Shown one piece after another: positions 1-6,738 of a DNA stretch of 7,889 bases. Position 1 is the stretch's first letter, and each line of letters opens with the position of its first letter. The notes under the pieces are model-generated. The model had not been told where the DNA came from. It did no database searches and worked only from the letters and a program-made list of their open reading frames with translations. A program made the translations under genes and the position numbers. Origin of the DNA: Bacteroidota bacterium (GTDB lineage Bacteria > Bacteroidota > Bacteroidia > Bacteroidales > VadinHA17); contig JADFUQ010000407.1 of NCBI GenBank assembly GCA_015222065.1, positions 1-7,889 on the forward strand. The letters are read 5' to 3'.

Positions 1-130
1 AAAGAGTTCACGCAAAGATCGCAAAGGGATCGCAAAGTTCGCTAAGGATATTTAAATATTAAAGTTTTTTCAAATAATATTTTTTCTTTGCGTTCTTTGC
101 GCTTCTTATGTCTCTTTGCGTGAACTCTTT
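1..130. repeat. Inverted repeat element built from CGCAAAG units
   Basis: The outer arms are perfect 18-bp inverted copies (AAAGAGTTCACGCAAAGA at 1-18, its complement at 113-130). Inside each arm the heptamer CGCAAAG recurs: left arm at 11, 20 and 31 with a degenerate copy (CGCTAAG) at 40; right arm as CTTTGCG at 86, 95 and 114. The AT-rich centre (about 47-85) would form the loop of a long hairpin. The element starts at base 1, so it may extend leftwards. Similar GCAAAG/CTTTGCG repeats between genes are, to my recollection, common in Bacteroidota genomes. There is no ORF in it, so a REP/MITE-like element, or one acting as a bidirectional terminator, is more likely than an insertion sequence. 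Confidence 0.75.
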
Positions 131-175
131 GAAAGCATGAAGTGTAAATAACCATTTGTCAGGGTTGCTATAACG

Positions 176-194
176 CTGTAACGTAGTGTTACAG
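176..194. repeat. Perfect 7-bp dyad with 5-base spacer
   Basis: CTGTAAC at 176-182 is the exact reverse complement of GTTACAG at 188-194, separated by GTAGT. No T-run follows on either strand, so it does not look like an intrinsic terminator. It could be an operator half-site pair or just a small hairpin. It lies about 150 bases before the likely purL promoter, too far to assign it to purL with confidence. Confidence 0.35.
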
Positions 195-250
195 TTAAGT
201 ACTTGCGATTCAAATTTCTAATTTCATTCTACTATTTTGTCTTTCTATAC

Positions 251-283
251 AAATAAACTCATCAACAAATCAACAAATAAACT
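251..283. repeat. Short direct repeats of CAACAAAT/AAATAAACT type
   Basis: ATCAACAA occurs in tandem at 261-268 and 269-276, and the pair is flanked by two copies of AAATAAACT at 251-259 and 275-283. The unit is low in complexity and resembles CAACAAAT repeats I recall between genes in Bacteroidota. There is no coding content. Confidence 0.45.
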
Positions 284-323
284 TTTACATTATTGTTCAT
301 CAATTAATTATCTTTACACCTTG

Positions 324-331
324 TAATTTTG
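324..331 (+). promoter_or_regulatory. Candidate -7 element of the purL promoter
   Basis: TAATTTTG is an exact match to the Bacteroidota sigma-ABfr -7 consensus TAnnTTTG. It would place the transcript start near 335-338 and give a leader of about 45 bases to the ATG at 382. No good -33 TTTG lies at the usual ~19-base spacing; the nearest TTG (293-295) is 28 bases away. The call therefore rests on the -7 box and its position. Confidence 0.4.
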
Positions 332-381
332 TTAAGAGATGGCTAACAGTTGCATTATCAATCTAATACATGCCGGATTCT

Positions 382-3300
382 ATGATTACCTTCTTTATAA
401 CCTCTCGGAATAATACTATAGCAGTTGGATCGCGAACTAAACTTTCAGAGAAACAGGAAAAGAAAATTCAATGGTTATTTAACGGTGCTGATTTGTTTGA
501 AGGAAACAGGGTAAATGGGACATTTATCGGACCCAGGAAAGAAATGATAACTCCCTGGAGTACCAATGCGGTTGAAATTACACAAAATATGGGAGTTGAT
601 GGGATTGAACGGATAGAGGAATTTTTCAGAACAGAATCAGAAAATCCCTCATTCGATCCTATGTTGCAGGAATTATATAAAAATCTTGATCAGCAATTAT
701 TTTTTATTGAAAAATCACCTGATCCTGTAATTGAAATTGAGAATATTACCAAATATAACAGGAAAGAAGGGTTAGCTCTGAATAATGAAGAGATACAATA
801 CCTTGAGTCTTTAAGTAAAAGACTGAAACGGAAATTAACAGACAGTGAGGTGTTTGGCTTTTCCCAGGTTAATTCAGAACATTGCCGGCATAAGATCTTT
901 AACGGTGTGTTTCTTATTGATGGTAAGGAAATGGAATCTTCCCTTTTTCAACTCATTAAACGAACCACAAAGATAAATCCTAACAAAGTTGTTTCTGCCT
1001 ATGTAGATAACTGCTCTTTTACAGAGGGTCCTGTTGTTGAACAATTTGCACCGGAGAAACAGGATGAAGCATCATTCTTCAAAATACGTGATATAAAAAC
1101 TGTCCTGTCACTTAAAGCCGAAACTCATAATTTTCCCACAACAGTTGAACCTGTTAACGGAGCATCTACCGGCACCGGGGGAGAAATACGGGACAGAATA
1201 GGAGGCGGGAAAGCTGCAATACCTCTTGCAGGAACAGCCGTGTATATGACTGCCTATCCGCGTCTTGAGAAAAACCGGAAGTGGGAGAAAAAATTCACCG
1301 AAAGAAAATGGTTGTACCAGACACCGGAACAAATTCTGATCAAAGCATCCAATGGGGCAAGTGACTTCGGAAATAAGTTCGGCCAACCTTTAATTTGTGG
1401 TAGCTTGTTAACATTTGAACATCAGGAGGATAATAAGAAATGGGGCTATGATAAAGTGGTAATGCTTGCAGGTGGTGTTGGTTTTGGGAATATTAATGAC
1501 AGCACGAAAGATATTCCTGAAAAAGGTGACCTGATAGTACTTCTTGGTGGCGATAATTACCGGATTGGAATGGGAGGAGGGGCTGTGTCATCCGTGTCTA
1601 CAGGTGAATATGACAATGCTATTGAGCTGAATGCTGTGCAAAGGGCTAATCCCGAGATGCAAAAAAGAGTGTTCAATGCAATCAGGGCGCTTGCAGAATC
1701 TTCAGTCAATACCATTGTTTCAATACATGACCATGGTGCCGGTGGGCATCTTAATTGCTTGTCGGAATTAGTGGAGAAAACAGGGGGAATTATACATATT
1801 AATAAACTTCCTGTGGGTGATCCGACTTTGTCGGCAAAGGAGATAGTTGGAAATGAGTCGCAGGAAAGAATGGGCCTGATTGTGAAGAAAAAAGATATTG
1901 ATCAGCTAAGAAAAATTGCCGAACGTGAAAGAGCTCCTTTCTATATTATTGGTGAGGTTACTTGTGATCATAGATTTACTTTTGAAGATCCGGTGAACAA
2001 AAAAAGACCTATCGATCTTGAGCTGACAGATATGTTTGGAAAACCTCCGAAAACAATTTTGGACGATGCAACGATATCAATTGAGTTTGATAAGCTTTCA
2101 TATGACCCGGAGATGCCTGGGAAATATATCGAACAGGTGTTGCAAATTGAAGCTGTTGCCTGCAAAGATTGGCTTACAAATAAAGTTGACAGGTCGGTTA
2201 CCGGTAAAATCGCAAAACAGCAATGTGCAGGACCATTGCAATTACCTTTGAACAATTTGGGAGTGGCTGCAATAGATTACAGAGGAAAAAAGGGGGTTGC
2301 TACTTCTATTGGACATGCACCGGTGGCAGGTATGATCGATTCTGCCGCGGGATCGGTACTCGCTATTGCCGAGGCACTTACTAACCTTGTTTGGGCACCT
2401 CTTGAGGACAGAATAAAAAGTGTTTCATTGTCGGCAAACTGGATGTGGCCAAGCAAAAATCCCGGTGAAGATGCAAGACTATACAGGGCTGTAGAAGCAG
2501 CTAGTGATTTTGCTGTTTCACTTGGCATCAATATTCCTACCGGGAAAGATTCTCTTTCAATGACACAGAAGTATAAAGACGATGTTGTATATGCACCCGG
2601 TACTGTGATCATATCTGCTTCAGGAGATGTGAAAGATATTCGCAGAGTTGTTGAACCTGTTATTGTAAATGACACTCAAACATCTCTTCTCTATATCGAT
2701 CTCTCGAAAGACAGGAAAAAACCCGGTGGTAGCAGTTTTGCCCAGATGATCAATAAAATAGGAGATGAGATGCCGGTAGTTAAGGATCCCGGTTATTTCA
2801 AAAAAGCTTTTAACATTATTCAGGACCTGATTATGGATGATCTGATCCTTGCGGGTCATGATATTTCGTCAGGTGGACTGATTACAACCCTGTTGGAAAT
2901 GACCTTTGCAAATACGCAGGGTGGGATACAGGCCGATCTGTCAGAAATTGGGGAAAAGGATCCTGTAAGGTTGCTGTTTAGTGAAAACCCCGGAATTGTT
3001 ATCCAGGTGAAAGAGGTGGAGAGGGTGAAAAAGATACTCGGTAATGAGGAAATTATTTATCATGTAATCGGATCTCCGGCTTCAGACAGGAAATTAACCA
3101 TATTGCATGGGGCAAACACCTATAATTTTGATATTGATGAGCTAAGGGATACATGGTTCACGACTTCATATTTGCTGGATAAAAAGCAAACTATAAGTGA
3201 TGCGGCTTTGAAAAGGTTTAATAATTATAAGAAAAATGAGCTTTCATATAATTTTAAAGAGTTTACCGGGAAGTTTGAAACTTATGGTATCAGTCCTGAT

Positions 3301-4107
3301 CGCAGAAAAGAGACGGGTGTAAAAACTGCTATAATAAGGGAGAAGGGGGTTAATGGTGACAGGGAAATGGCATATGCAATGTATTTGGCAGGTATGGATG
3401 TTAAAGATATTCACATGACAGACCTGGTGTCAGGCAGAGAGAATCTTGAAGATGTAAATATGATAGTTTTTGTCGGCGGGTTTTCAAATTCCGATGTTCT
3501 CGGATCTGCCAAAGGATGGGCAGGAGTTTTCAGGTATAATGAAAAGGCGAAAATTGCACTTGAAAACTTTTACAACCGCGATGATACACTTAGTCTGGGT
3601 ATTTGTAACGGTTGCCAGTTAATGGTTGAACTTGATCTTGTCTATCCAAATCATGAACAATTCAATAAAATGTTATTTAATGAATCCGGCAAATTTGAAT
3701 CAGCGTTTCTGAATGTGGATATCCGGAAGAACCATTCAGTTATGCTTGAATCACTTGAAGGATACCGGCTTGGTGTTTGGGTAGCTCACGGAGAAGGTAA
3801 GTTTTCCCTGCCTGAAGATGAAACGAAATATCATATTCCTGTTAAATTCACTAACCGGGAATACCCGGGTAATCCTAATGGTTCGGACTATGCAGCAGCA
3901 GCAATATGTTCTGACGATGGCAGACATCTGGTCATGATGCCGCATCTTGAGAGGGCTTTCCTGCCATGGCAGTGTGCACATTATCCCGCCAATCGTAAAG
4001 ATGACCAGGTTACGCCATGGATTGAAGCTTTTGTTAACGCAAGGAAGTGGATAGAAGCTAAGAGCAAGGAGCAAAGAGCGGAGAGCAAAGGATTCAGTAA
4101 CCAGTAA
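382..4107 (+). CDS. purL: Phosphoribosylformylglycinamidine synthase, large single-chain PurL
   Basis: This cytosolic enzyme makes FGAM from FGAR, glutamine and ATP, the fourth step of de novo IMP synthesis. It is the long one-chain form, with the synthase and glutaminase halves fused. Numbering from the upstream ATG at 370 (1245 residues): a PurS-like N-terminal region; a linker carrying the family motif SEHCRHK (169-175); ATP-binding AIRS-type repeats with KAETHNFPT (249-257), HDHGAGG and GNESQERM; and a C-terminal class I glutamine amidotransferase with GICNGCQ (nucleophile Cys1079) and the His1192/Glu1194 pair in PHLERAF. All key residues are present, and the length is near the 1295 residues of E. 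coli PurL. I prefer ATG 382 because relatives, as I recall them, begin MI-x-FF, which MITFF matches; ATG 370 would add MPDS. No Shine-Dalgarno is visible, as usual in this phylum. The last ~15 residues (AKSKEQRAESKGFSNQ) come from a simple repeat and are probably not functional. Confidence 0.97.
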   Translation: MITFFITSRNNTIAVGSRTKLSEKQEKKIQWLFNGADLFEGNRVNGTFIGPRKEMITPWSTNAVEITQNMGVDGIERIEEFFRTESENPSFDPMLQELYKNLDQQLFFIEKSPDPVIEIENITKYNRKEGLALNNEEIQYLESLSKRLKRKLTDSEVFGFSQVNSEHCRHKIFNGVFLIDGKEMESSLFQLIKRTTKINPNKVVSAYVDNCSFTEGPVVEQFAPEKQDEASFFKIRDIKTVLSLKAETHNFPTTVEPVNGASTGTGGEIRDRIGGGKAAIPLAGTAVYMTAYPRLEKNRKWEKKFTERKWLYQTPEQILIKASNGASDFGNKFGQPLICGSLLTFEHQEDNKKWGYDKVVMLAGGVGFGNINDSTKDIPEKGDLIVLLGGDNYRIGMGGGAVSSVSTGEYDNAIELNAVQRANPEMQKRVFNAIRALAESSVNTIVSIHDHGAGGHLNCLSELVEKTGGIIHINKLPVGDPTLSAKEIVGNESQERMGLIVKKKDIDQLRKIAERERAPFYIIGEVTCDHRFTFEDPVNKKRPIDLELTDMFGKPPKTILDDATISIEFDKLSYDPEMPGKYIEQVLQIEAVACKDWLTNKVDRSVTGKIAKQQCAGPLQLPLNNLGVAAIDYRGKKGVATSIGHAPVAGMIDSAAGSVLAIAEALTNLVWAPLEDRIKSVSLSANWMWPSKNPGEDARLYRAVEAASDFAVSLGINIPTGKDSLSMTQKYKDDVVYAPGTVIISASGDVKDIRRVVEPVIVNDTQTSLLYIDLSKDRKKPGGSSFAQMINKIGDEMPVVKDPGYFKKAFNIIQDLIMDDLILAGHDISSGGLITTLLEMTFANTQGGIQADLSEIGEKDPVRLLFSENPGIVIQVKEVERVKKILGNEEIIYHVIGSPASDRKLTILHGANTYNFDIDELRDTWFTTSYLLDKKQTISDAALKRFNNYKKNELSYNFKEFTGKFETYGISPDRRKETGVKTAIIREKGVNGDREMAYAMYLAGMDVKDIHMTDLVSGRENLEDVNMIVFVGGFSNSDVLGSAKGWAGVFRYNEKAKIALENFYNRDDTLSLGICNGCQLMVELDLVYPNHEQFNKMLFNESGKFESAFLNVDIRKNHSVMLESLEGYRLGVWVAHGEGKFSLPEDETKYHIPVKFTNREYPGNPNGSDYAAAAICSDDGRHLVMMPHLERAFLPWQCAHYPANRKDDQVTPWIEAFVNARKWIEAKSKEQRAESKGFSNQ

Positions 4108-4118
4108 CCAAAAGTAAC
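4061..4118. repeat. Simple tandem repeats overlapping the 3' end of purL
   Basis: Two repeat types adjoin. The first is purine-rich, with GAGCAA at 4062-4067, 4069-4074 and 4083-4088 in a run of AGAGC/GCAAAG units. The second is the heptamer CAGTAAC in tandem at 4095-4101 and 4102-4108, with AGTAAC again at 4113-4118. The purL stop codon (TAA, 4105-4107) lies inside the second CAGTAAC copy, so the protein terminus is set by the repeat. I recall similar 'KSKEQRAES' protein tails in Bacteroidota. Confidence 0.6.
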
Positions 4119-4161
4119 GTGTGATCCTTTGGAATAATGGTAGATCTTTAAATTTAATGTA

Positions 4162-4956
4162 ATGAGGAAATTTATTCTTTTTTTAGTTTTTACACTTTTT
4201 TTTATGAACATAGTAACTGCTCAGAATGTGATAATTATTGCTCACAGGGGAGCTTCATTTGAAGCTCCGGAAAACACTCTTGCTTCTATAAATCTTGGAT
4301 GGGAACAAAATTCAGATGCTGTGGAGATTGATGTATATCTTTCAAAGGATAACAAAATAATGGTTATTCATGATAAAGACACAAAACGGACTGCCGGAGA
4401 AAAGCTTATTGTAAAGGAATCTATGGCTTCCGATTTGAGAAAGCTGGATGTTGGTTCGTATAAAAGTCCTGATTACAAGGGGGAGAAAATACCGTTTTTA
4501 AGTGAAGTTATAGAGACCATACCTGAAGGGAAAAAATTATTTGTTGAAGTGAAGTGTGGAACCGAGATCCTGCCATTCCTGAAAGAGAGCTTTAAAAAAT
4601 CGGGAAAAATTGATCAGCTTGTAATTATCAGTTTCGATTTCGATGTAGTTGAAGGAGCAAAAAAGATCATGCCTGAAGTTCCTGCTTACTGGCTCCATTT
4701 CAATCTGACTGGCGAATACAATACAAAATGGATAGAAAAGGCTAAGGAGGCTGATCTGGATGGACTGAATTTCCGGTACAAAGGAATTTCTGAAGAGTTT
4801 ATAAAAAGTGTTCATGATGCCAACATGGAAATTTACACCTGGACAGTTGATGATCCTGAGGAAGCTGCGAAACTTTCCGTGTTCGGAATTGATGGGATAA
4901 CTACAAACCGTCCCGGCTGGATGAAAAAGGAACTTGACAAAATATCTGGCAGGTAG
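4162..4956 (+). CDS. Exported glycerophosphodiester phosphodiesterase
   Basis: This is a GDPD-family TIM-barrel enzyme that hydrolyses glycerophosphodiesters (deacylated phospholipids) to glycerol-3-phosphate and an alcohol. Residues 1-20 form a signal peptide (MRK, a long hydrophobic run, then VTA before Gln21), with likely cleavage after Ala20, so the enzyme is probably periplasmic; there is no lipobox Cys. Family signatures follow: HRG (28-30) with EAPENT (34-39), VEIDVYLSKD (54-63, metal ligands Glu55 and Asp57), IHD (69-71, second catalytic His70) and VEVK (128-131, Glu129). Near the end, YTWTVDD and GIDGITTNRP are the usual barrel-closing motifs. At 264 residues it has typical short UgpQ-like length and looks complete. 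The 54-base gap after purL shows no terminator, so read-through is possible. A weak own promoter (TTTG 4128-4131, 17 bases, TAAATTTA 4149-4156) would give an almost leaderless mRNA. Substrate preference cannot be read from the sequence. Confidence 0.93.
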   Translation: MRKFILFLVFTLFFMNIVTAQNVIIIAHRGASFEAPENTLASINLGWEQNSDAVEIDVYLSKDNKIMVIHDKDTKRTAGEKLIVKESMASDLRKLDVGSYKSPDYKGEKIPFLSEVIETIPEGKKLFVEVKCGTEILPFLKESFKKSGKIDQLVIISFDFDVVEGAKKIMPEVPAYWLHFNLTGEYNTKWIEKAKEADLDGLNFRYKGISEEFIKSVHDANMEIYTWTVDDPEEAAKLSVFGIDGITTNRPGWMKKELDKISGR

Positions 4957-4957
4957 A

Positions 4958-6025
4958 TCAGAAATCCAGTGTGAATTGCAAACCAGATGCCTGGTTTTCA
5001 TCCTCCAGGTTCGAGACGGTTAATCCCAGGAGTCTTACTTTTTTTTCAGAAATATCTATTTGCTGAAGCAGTTCCTTTGAATAATTATGGAGCATACTGA
5101 ATTCAGTGATTTTTTCCTGAACAGTTTTACTTCGTGTAATCTGCTCAAAATCGGCATATTTCACCTTCAGGGTTAATGTCCGGCCCGTTTTCCCGGCTTT
5201 ATCTATCCTTTCCATCAGGATTTTCTCGATCTTGTATAACTCAGCGATAAGTGCAAACCTGGTTGACAGATCTATTTCAAAAGTCAGTTCTGCCCCGATT
5301 GATTTTCTTACCCTGTCCGGATTGACTACTCTGTCATCATTTCCTCTGACGATATTATAATAAAACATACCTGGTTTACCGAACAGTCTGATAAGTTCAG
5401 ATTGATCACGGGACTTCAGATCCTTTCCTTTATGAATACCCAGCTTATGCATTTTACGTGCAGTAACTTTACCTACACCAAAAAACTTATCAATATAAAG
5501 TTCCTCAATAAACTTTATTACTTTTTCAGGCGGAATAAGGTATAAGCCATCCGGTTTATTATAATCTGATGCGATTTTTGCCAGGAACTTGTTGACCGAT
5601 ATGCCTGCCGAGGCAGTGAGACCTGTTTCGTTCTTAATTTGTGATTTTATCTCTTTTGCGATTAAAGTGGCAGAAGCAGCACCTTTTTTGTTTTTTGTAA
5701 CATCAAGAAAAGCTTCATCAAGAGACAAAGGTTCAACAAGATCAGTATATTCCAGGAAAATTTGTTGTATCTGATTTGATACTTTCTTGTAGATGCTAAA
5801 CCTGGGTTTAACGATTTGCAGATTCGGGCATTGACGAATTGCTATTTTCATTGCCATAGCTGAGTACACTCCGAATTTCCGGGCTTCATAGCTTGCAGCA
5901 GCAACCACACCACGGTTTGTTGTTCCGCCAACAGCTACAGGTTTCCCTCTCAGTTCGGGATTATCCCTCTGCTCAATCGATGCAAAAAAAGCATCCATAT
6001 CAATATGTATGATTTTACGGTGCAT
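4958..6025 (-). CDS. dinB: DNA polymerase IV (Y-family translesion polymerase)
   Basis: DinB copies past damaged template bases without proofreading and works at stalled forks through the sliding clamp. Catalytic motifs are intact: IHIDMDAFFASIE (6-18) with metal ligand Asp9 and steric-gate Phe14, YEAR (46-49) for the incoming nucleotide, and SLDEAFLDV (101-109) with Asp103 and Glu104, matching the known E. coli residues Asp8, Phe13, Asp103 and Glu104. Palm and fingers fill about 1-170; a helix-hairpin-helix thumb follows with FGVGKVTARKMHKLGI; the little-finger domain runs from about 240 to 340. The C-terminus QFTLDF (350-355) resembles a clamp-binding peptide (Q-x-x-L-x-F). The 355-residue length is normal. 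The start MHRKIIHIDMD fits the family. The gene stands alone on the minus strand and converges on the phosphodiesterase gene, with stop codons one base apart. An exact -7 box lies 27 bases upstream; I see no LexA-type box that I could name. Confidence 0.97.
   Translation of the reverse strand: MHRKIIHIDMDAFFASIEQRDNPELRGKPVAVGGTTNRGVVAAASYEARKFGVYSAMAMKIAIRQCPNLQIVKPRFSIYKKVSNQIQQIFLEYTDLVEPLSLDEAFLDVTKNKKGAASATLIAKEIKSQIKNETGLTASAGISVNKFLAKIASDYNKPDGLYLIPPEKVIKFIEELYIDKFFGVGKVTARKMHKLGIHKGKDLKSRDQSELIRLFGKPGMFYYNIVRGNDDRVVNPDRVRKSIGAELTFEIDLSTRFALIAELYKIEKILMERIDKAGKTGRTLTLKVKYADFEQITRSKTVQEKITEFSMLHNYSKELLQQIDISEKKVRLLGLTVSNLEDENQASGLQFTLDF
4980..4998 (+). terminator. Hairpin and short T-run, candidate terminator inside the dinB 3' end
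   Basis: AAACCAG (4980-4986) and CTGGTTT (4991-4997) form a perfect 7-bp stem with a 4-base loop (ATGC), followed by one more T so that four T's end the stem. It begins 24 bases after the phosphodiesterase stop codon and could end that mRNA. On the other strand the same bases are codons of the dinB tail (around NQASGL). The T-run is short, so it would be a weak intrinsic terminator. Confidence 0.4.
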
Positions 6026-6051
6026 AATATAAATAGACTGAACCGGCAGAT

Positions 6052-6059
6052 CAAATCTA
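6052..6059 (-). promoter_or_regulatory. Candidate -7 element of the dinB promoter
   Basis: Read on the minus strand this is TAGATTTG, an exact TAnnTTTG match. It predicts a transcript start near 6047 and a leader of about 20 bases before the dinB ATG at 6025. No clear TTTG is seen at the -33 position; only a T-rich stretch (complement of GAAAA, 6076-6080) lies near there. Confidence 0.5.
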
Positions 6060-6115
6060 ATAAATCCTGTGGAGAGAAAAGAGCTAACTTAATATTTTTT
6101 ACATCTATTGCAGTT

Positions 6116-6142
6116 GTTTTACTAAAAAATTTTTTAGCAAAC
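6116..6142. repeat. Perfect 16-bp palindrome within a longer dyad
   Basis: CTAAAAAATTTTTTAG at 6122-6137 is a perfect palindrome. GTTT (6116-6119) and AAAC (6139-6142) extend it as an imperfect dyad, offset by one base. It lies about 60 bases upstream of the dinB -7 box. It could be an operator for dinB, a site bound by a DNA-bending protein because of its A-tract/T-tract, or chance in AT-rich DNA. Confidence 0.4.
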
Positions 6143-6404
6143 AGGCATTGGTTATTTCATGATTAAGGGAGAAATGGGAAAGTATCGTTTAAACGAATGA
6201 GAAGTCTAGGCAAGGTCACGTTCTCGTTTGGGGGGCTTGAGAGTGATTTATAGTCCTATTATGGAAACTGCTGTAACAATAAACCGACTTAAACAACGTG
6301 GTTACTATACATTTCTAAGATTTTTACCGTAAAGTGTCATCCGGCTCCGGTTATCCCAGAGTCAGCTGCCTATGATTGTAGCCAGTACATTGTTGTTTAT
6401 CCCA
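6143..6404. other. Unexplained stretch, probably decayed sequence
   Basis: No long reading frame exists on either strand. Short open pieces such as MIKGEMGKYRLNE (+, from 6160) and a 24-codon frame from an ATG at 6260 end quickly and match nothing I recognise. The region is less AT-rich than the DNA on its right, contains a run of six G's (6230-6235) and a 12-bp palindrome TCGTTTAAACGA (6185-6196), and has TCGTTT again at 6224-6229. It may be the remains of a mobile element or of the gene whose last codons lie at 6405-6542. Confidence 0.35.
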
Positions 6405-6542
6405 TCAAGTTTCTGATAGTAAGTTAAATAAATCAATATTTAAATATACTATCTCTTTTCCGATTTTCTTTGGAATCATAATTCCTAATTCTTCCATTTG
6501 ACCCAGGTATTTTTTTGCCGTATTCAAGCTTGTTGTATAGTA
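6405..6542 (-). pseudogene. Remnant of a winged-helix protein C-terminus (Fic-family style)
   Basis: A 45-codon open stretch on the minus strand ends with TGA (6405-6407) and reads like real protein. It has a helix-turn-helix-like part, SLNTAKKYLGQMEELGI, then a basic wing, PKKIGKEIVYLN, then the closing helix IDLFNLLSET. This is the pattern seen at the C-terminus of many Fic-domain AMPylases of Bacteroidota (TASKYL...LEEIG...VGKE..Y.N..L..LL), which is the basis for the call. Upstream in the same frame there are stops (TAA at 6543-6545 and another further on) and no start codon, so the gene is truncated. No Fic motif (HPFxxGNGR) occurs in the window. Other winged-helix regulators cannot be excluded. 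Confidence 0.55.
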
Positions 6543-6550
6543 TTATTGAA

Positions 6551-6665
6551 TTTGACATTTTTGTTATCTTTTTGTCAAAAATTCACAATATTTGACACTT
6601 GCCGAAATATCTGTCAAATTCTTTAAGTTTTATTTTGTATTGTCAATTTGTTTGGGAAATTGACA
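6551..6665. promoter_or_regulatory. Array of six TTGACA/TGTCAA half-sites
   Basis: The five-base cores TGACA/TGTCA start at 6553 (+), 6573 (-), 6593 (+), 6612 (-), 6641 (-) and 6661 (+), so the steps are 20, 20, 19, 29 and 20. Two full dyads share one architecture, TGTCAA-N13-TTGACA: TGTCAAA...TTTGACA at 6573-6597 and TGTCAAT...ATTGACA at 6641-6665. The other two half-sites flank the first dyad at about two helical turns. Spacers differ in sequence, so this is not a simple tandem duplication. Such an arrangement fits cooperative binding of a dimeric DNA-binding protein. The protein and the regulated gene are unknown. A further TGTCAA lies at 6851-6856. Confidence 0.55.
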
Positions 6666-6676
6666 AATGCTCTATA

Positions 6677-6684
6677 TATGTTTA
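6677..6684 (+). promoter_or_regulatory. Candidate -7 element beside the half-site array
   Basis: TATGTTTA matches TAnnTTTG in all but the last base. A TTTG at 6651-6654, inside the last dyad, lies 22 bases upstream and could act as the -33 element. If active, transcription would start near 6690 and meet the terminator at 6739-6772. Bound repressor at 6641-6665 would cover the -33 box. Confidence 0.25.
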
Positions 6685-6738
6685 ATTATATCTGAAAGAT
6701 GTAACAAACTAATTATTTCCTGAATTACTGATTGATAA

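Larger units (their letters stand above)
131..369. other. Non-coding region upstream of purL
   Basis: No credible coding frame is present. The stretch holds a 19-bp dyad (CTGTAAC 176-182, GTTACAG 188-194, 5-base spacer) and a short direct repeat around 251-283. The part nearest purL is AT-rich and contains a good -7 promoter element at 324-331. Confidence 0.6.

Noticed and set aside
1108..2859. Open frames of 71-132 codons on either strand inside purL
   Set aside because: They lie wholly within a well-conserved PurL frame and their translations are low-complexity or Cys/Ser-rich shadows without recognisable motifs.
3751..5001. Minus-strand open frames over the purL end and the phosphodiesterase gene
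   Set aside because: They oppose frames with clear family motifs and catalytic residues, and show no motifs of their own.
5589..5774. 61-codon plus-strand frame inside dinB
   Set aside because: It is antisense to the conserved catalytic region around SLDEAFLDV and has no recognisable features.
6191..6229. Hairpin resembling a group II intron domain V (AAACGA pairs with TCGTTT, TGA with TCA, CG bulge, G-run after it)
   Set aside because: It lacks the AGC triad and a GNRA tetraloop, the 5' arm is short by two bases, and no reverse transcriptase is nearby. At best it is a very decayed relic.
6260..6334. 24-codon frame from an ATG in the unexplained block
   Set aside because: It is short, has no start signals and no recognisable similarity; chance is sufficient.
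6551..6665. Reading the repeated TTGACA sites as a CRISPR array
   Set aside because: Units are only 6-8 bases, alternate in orientation and have no long conserved repeat or cas genes.
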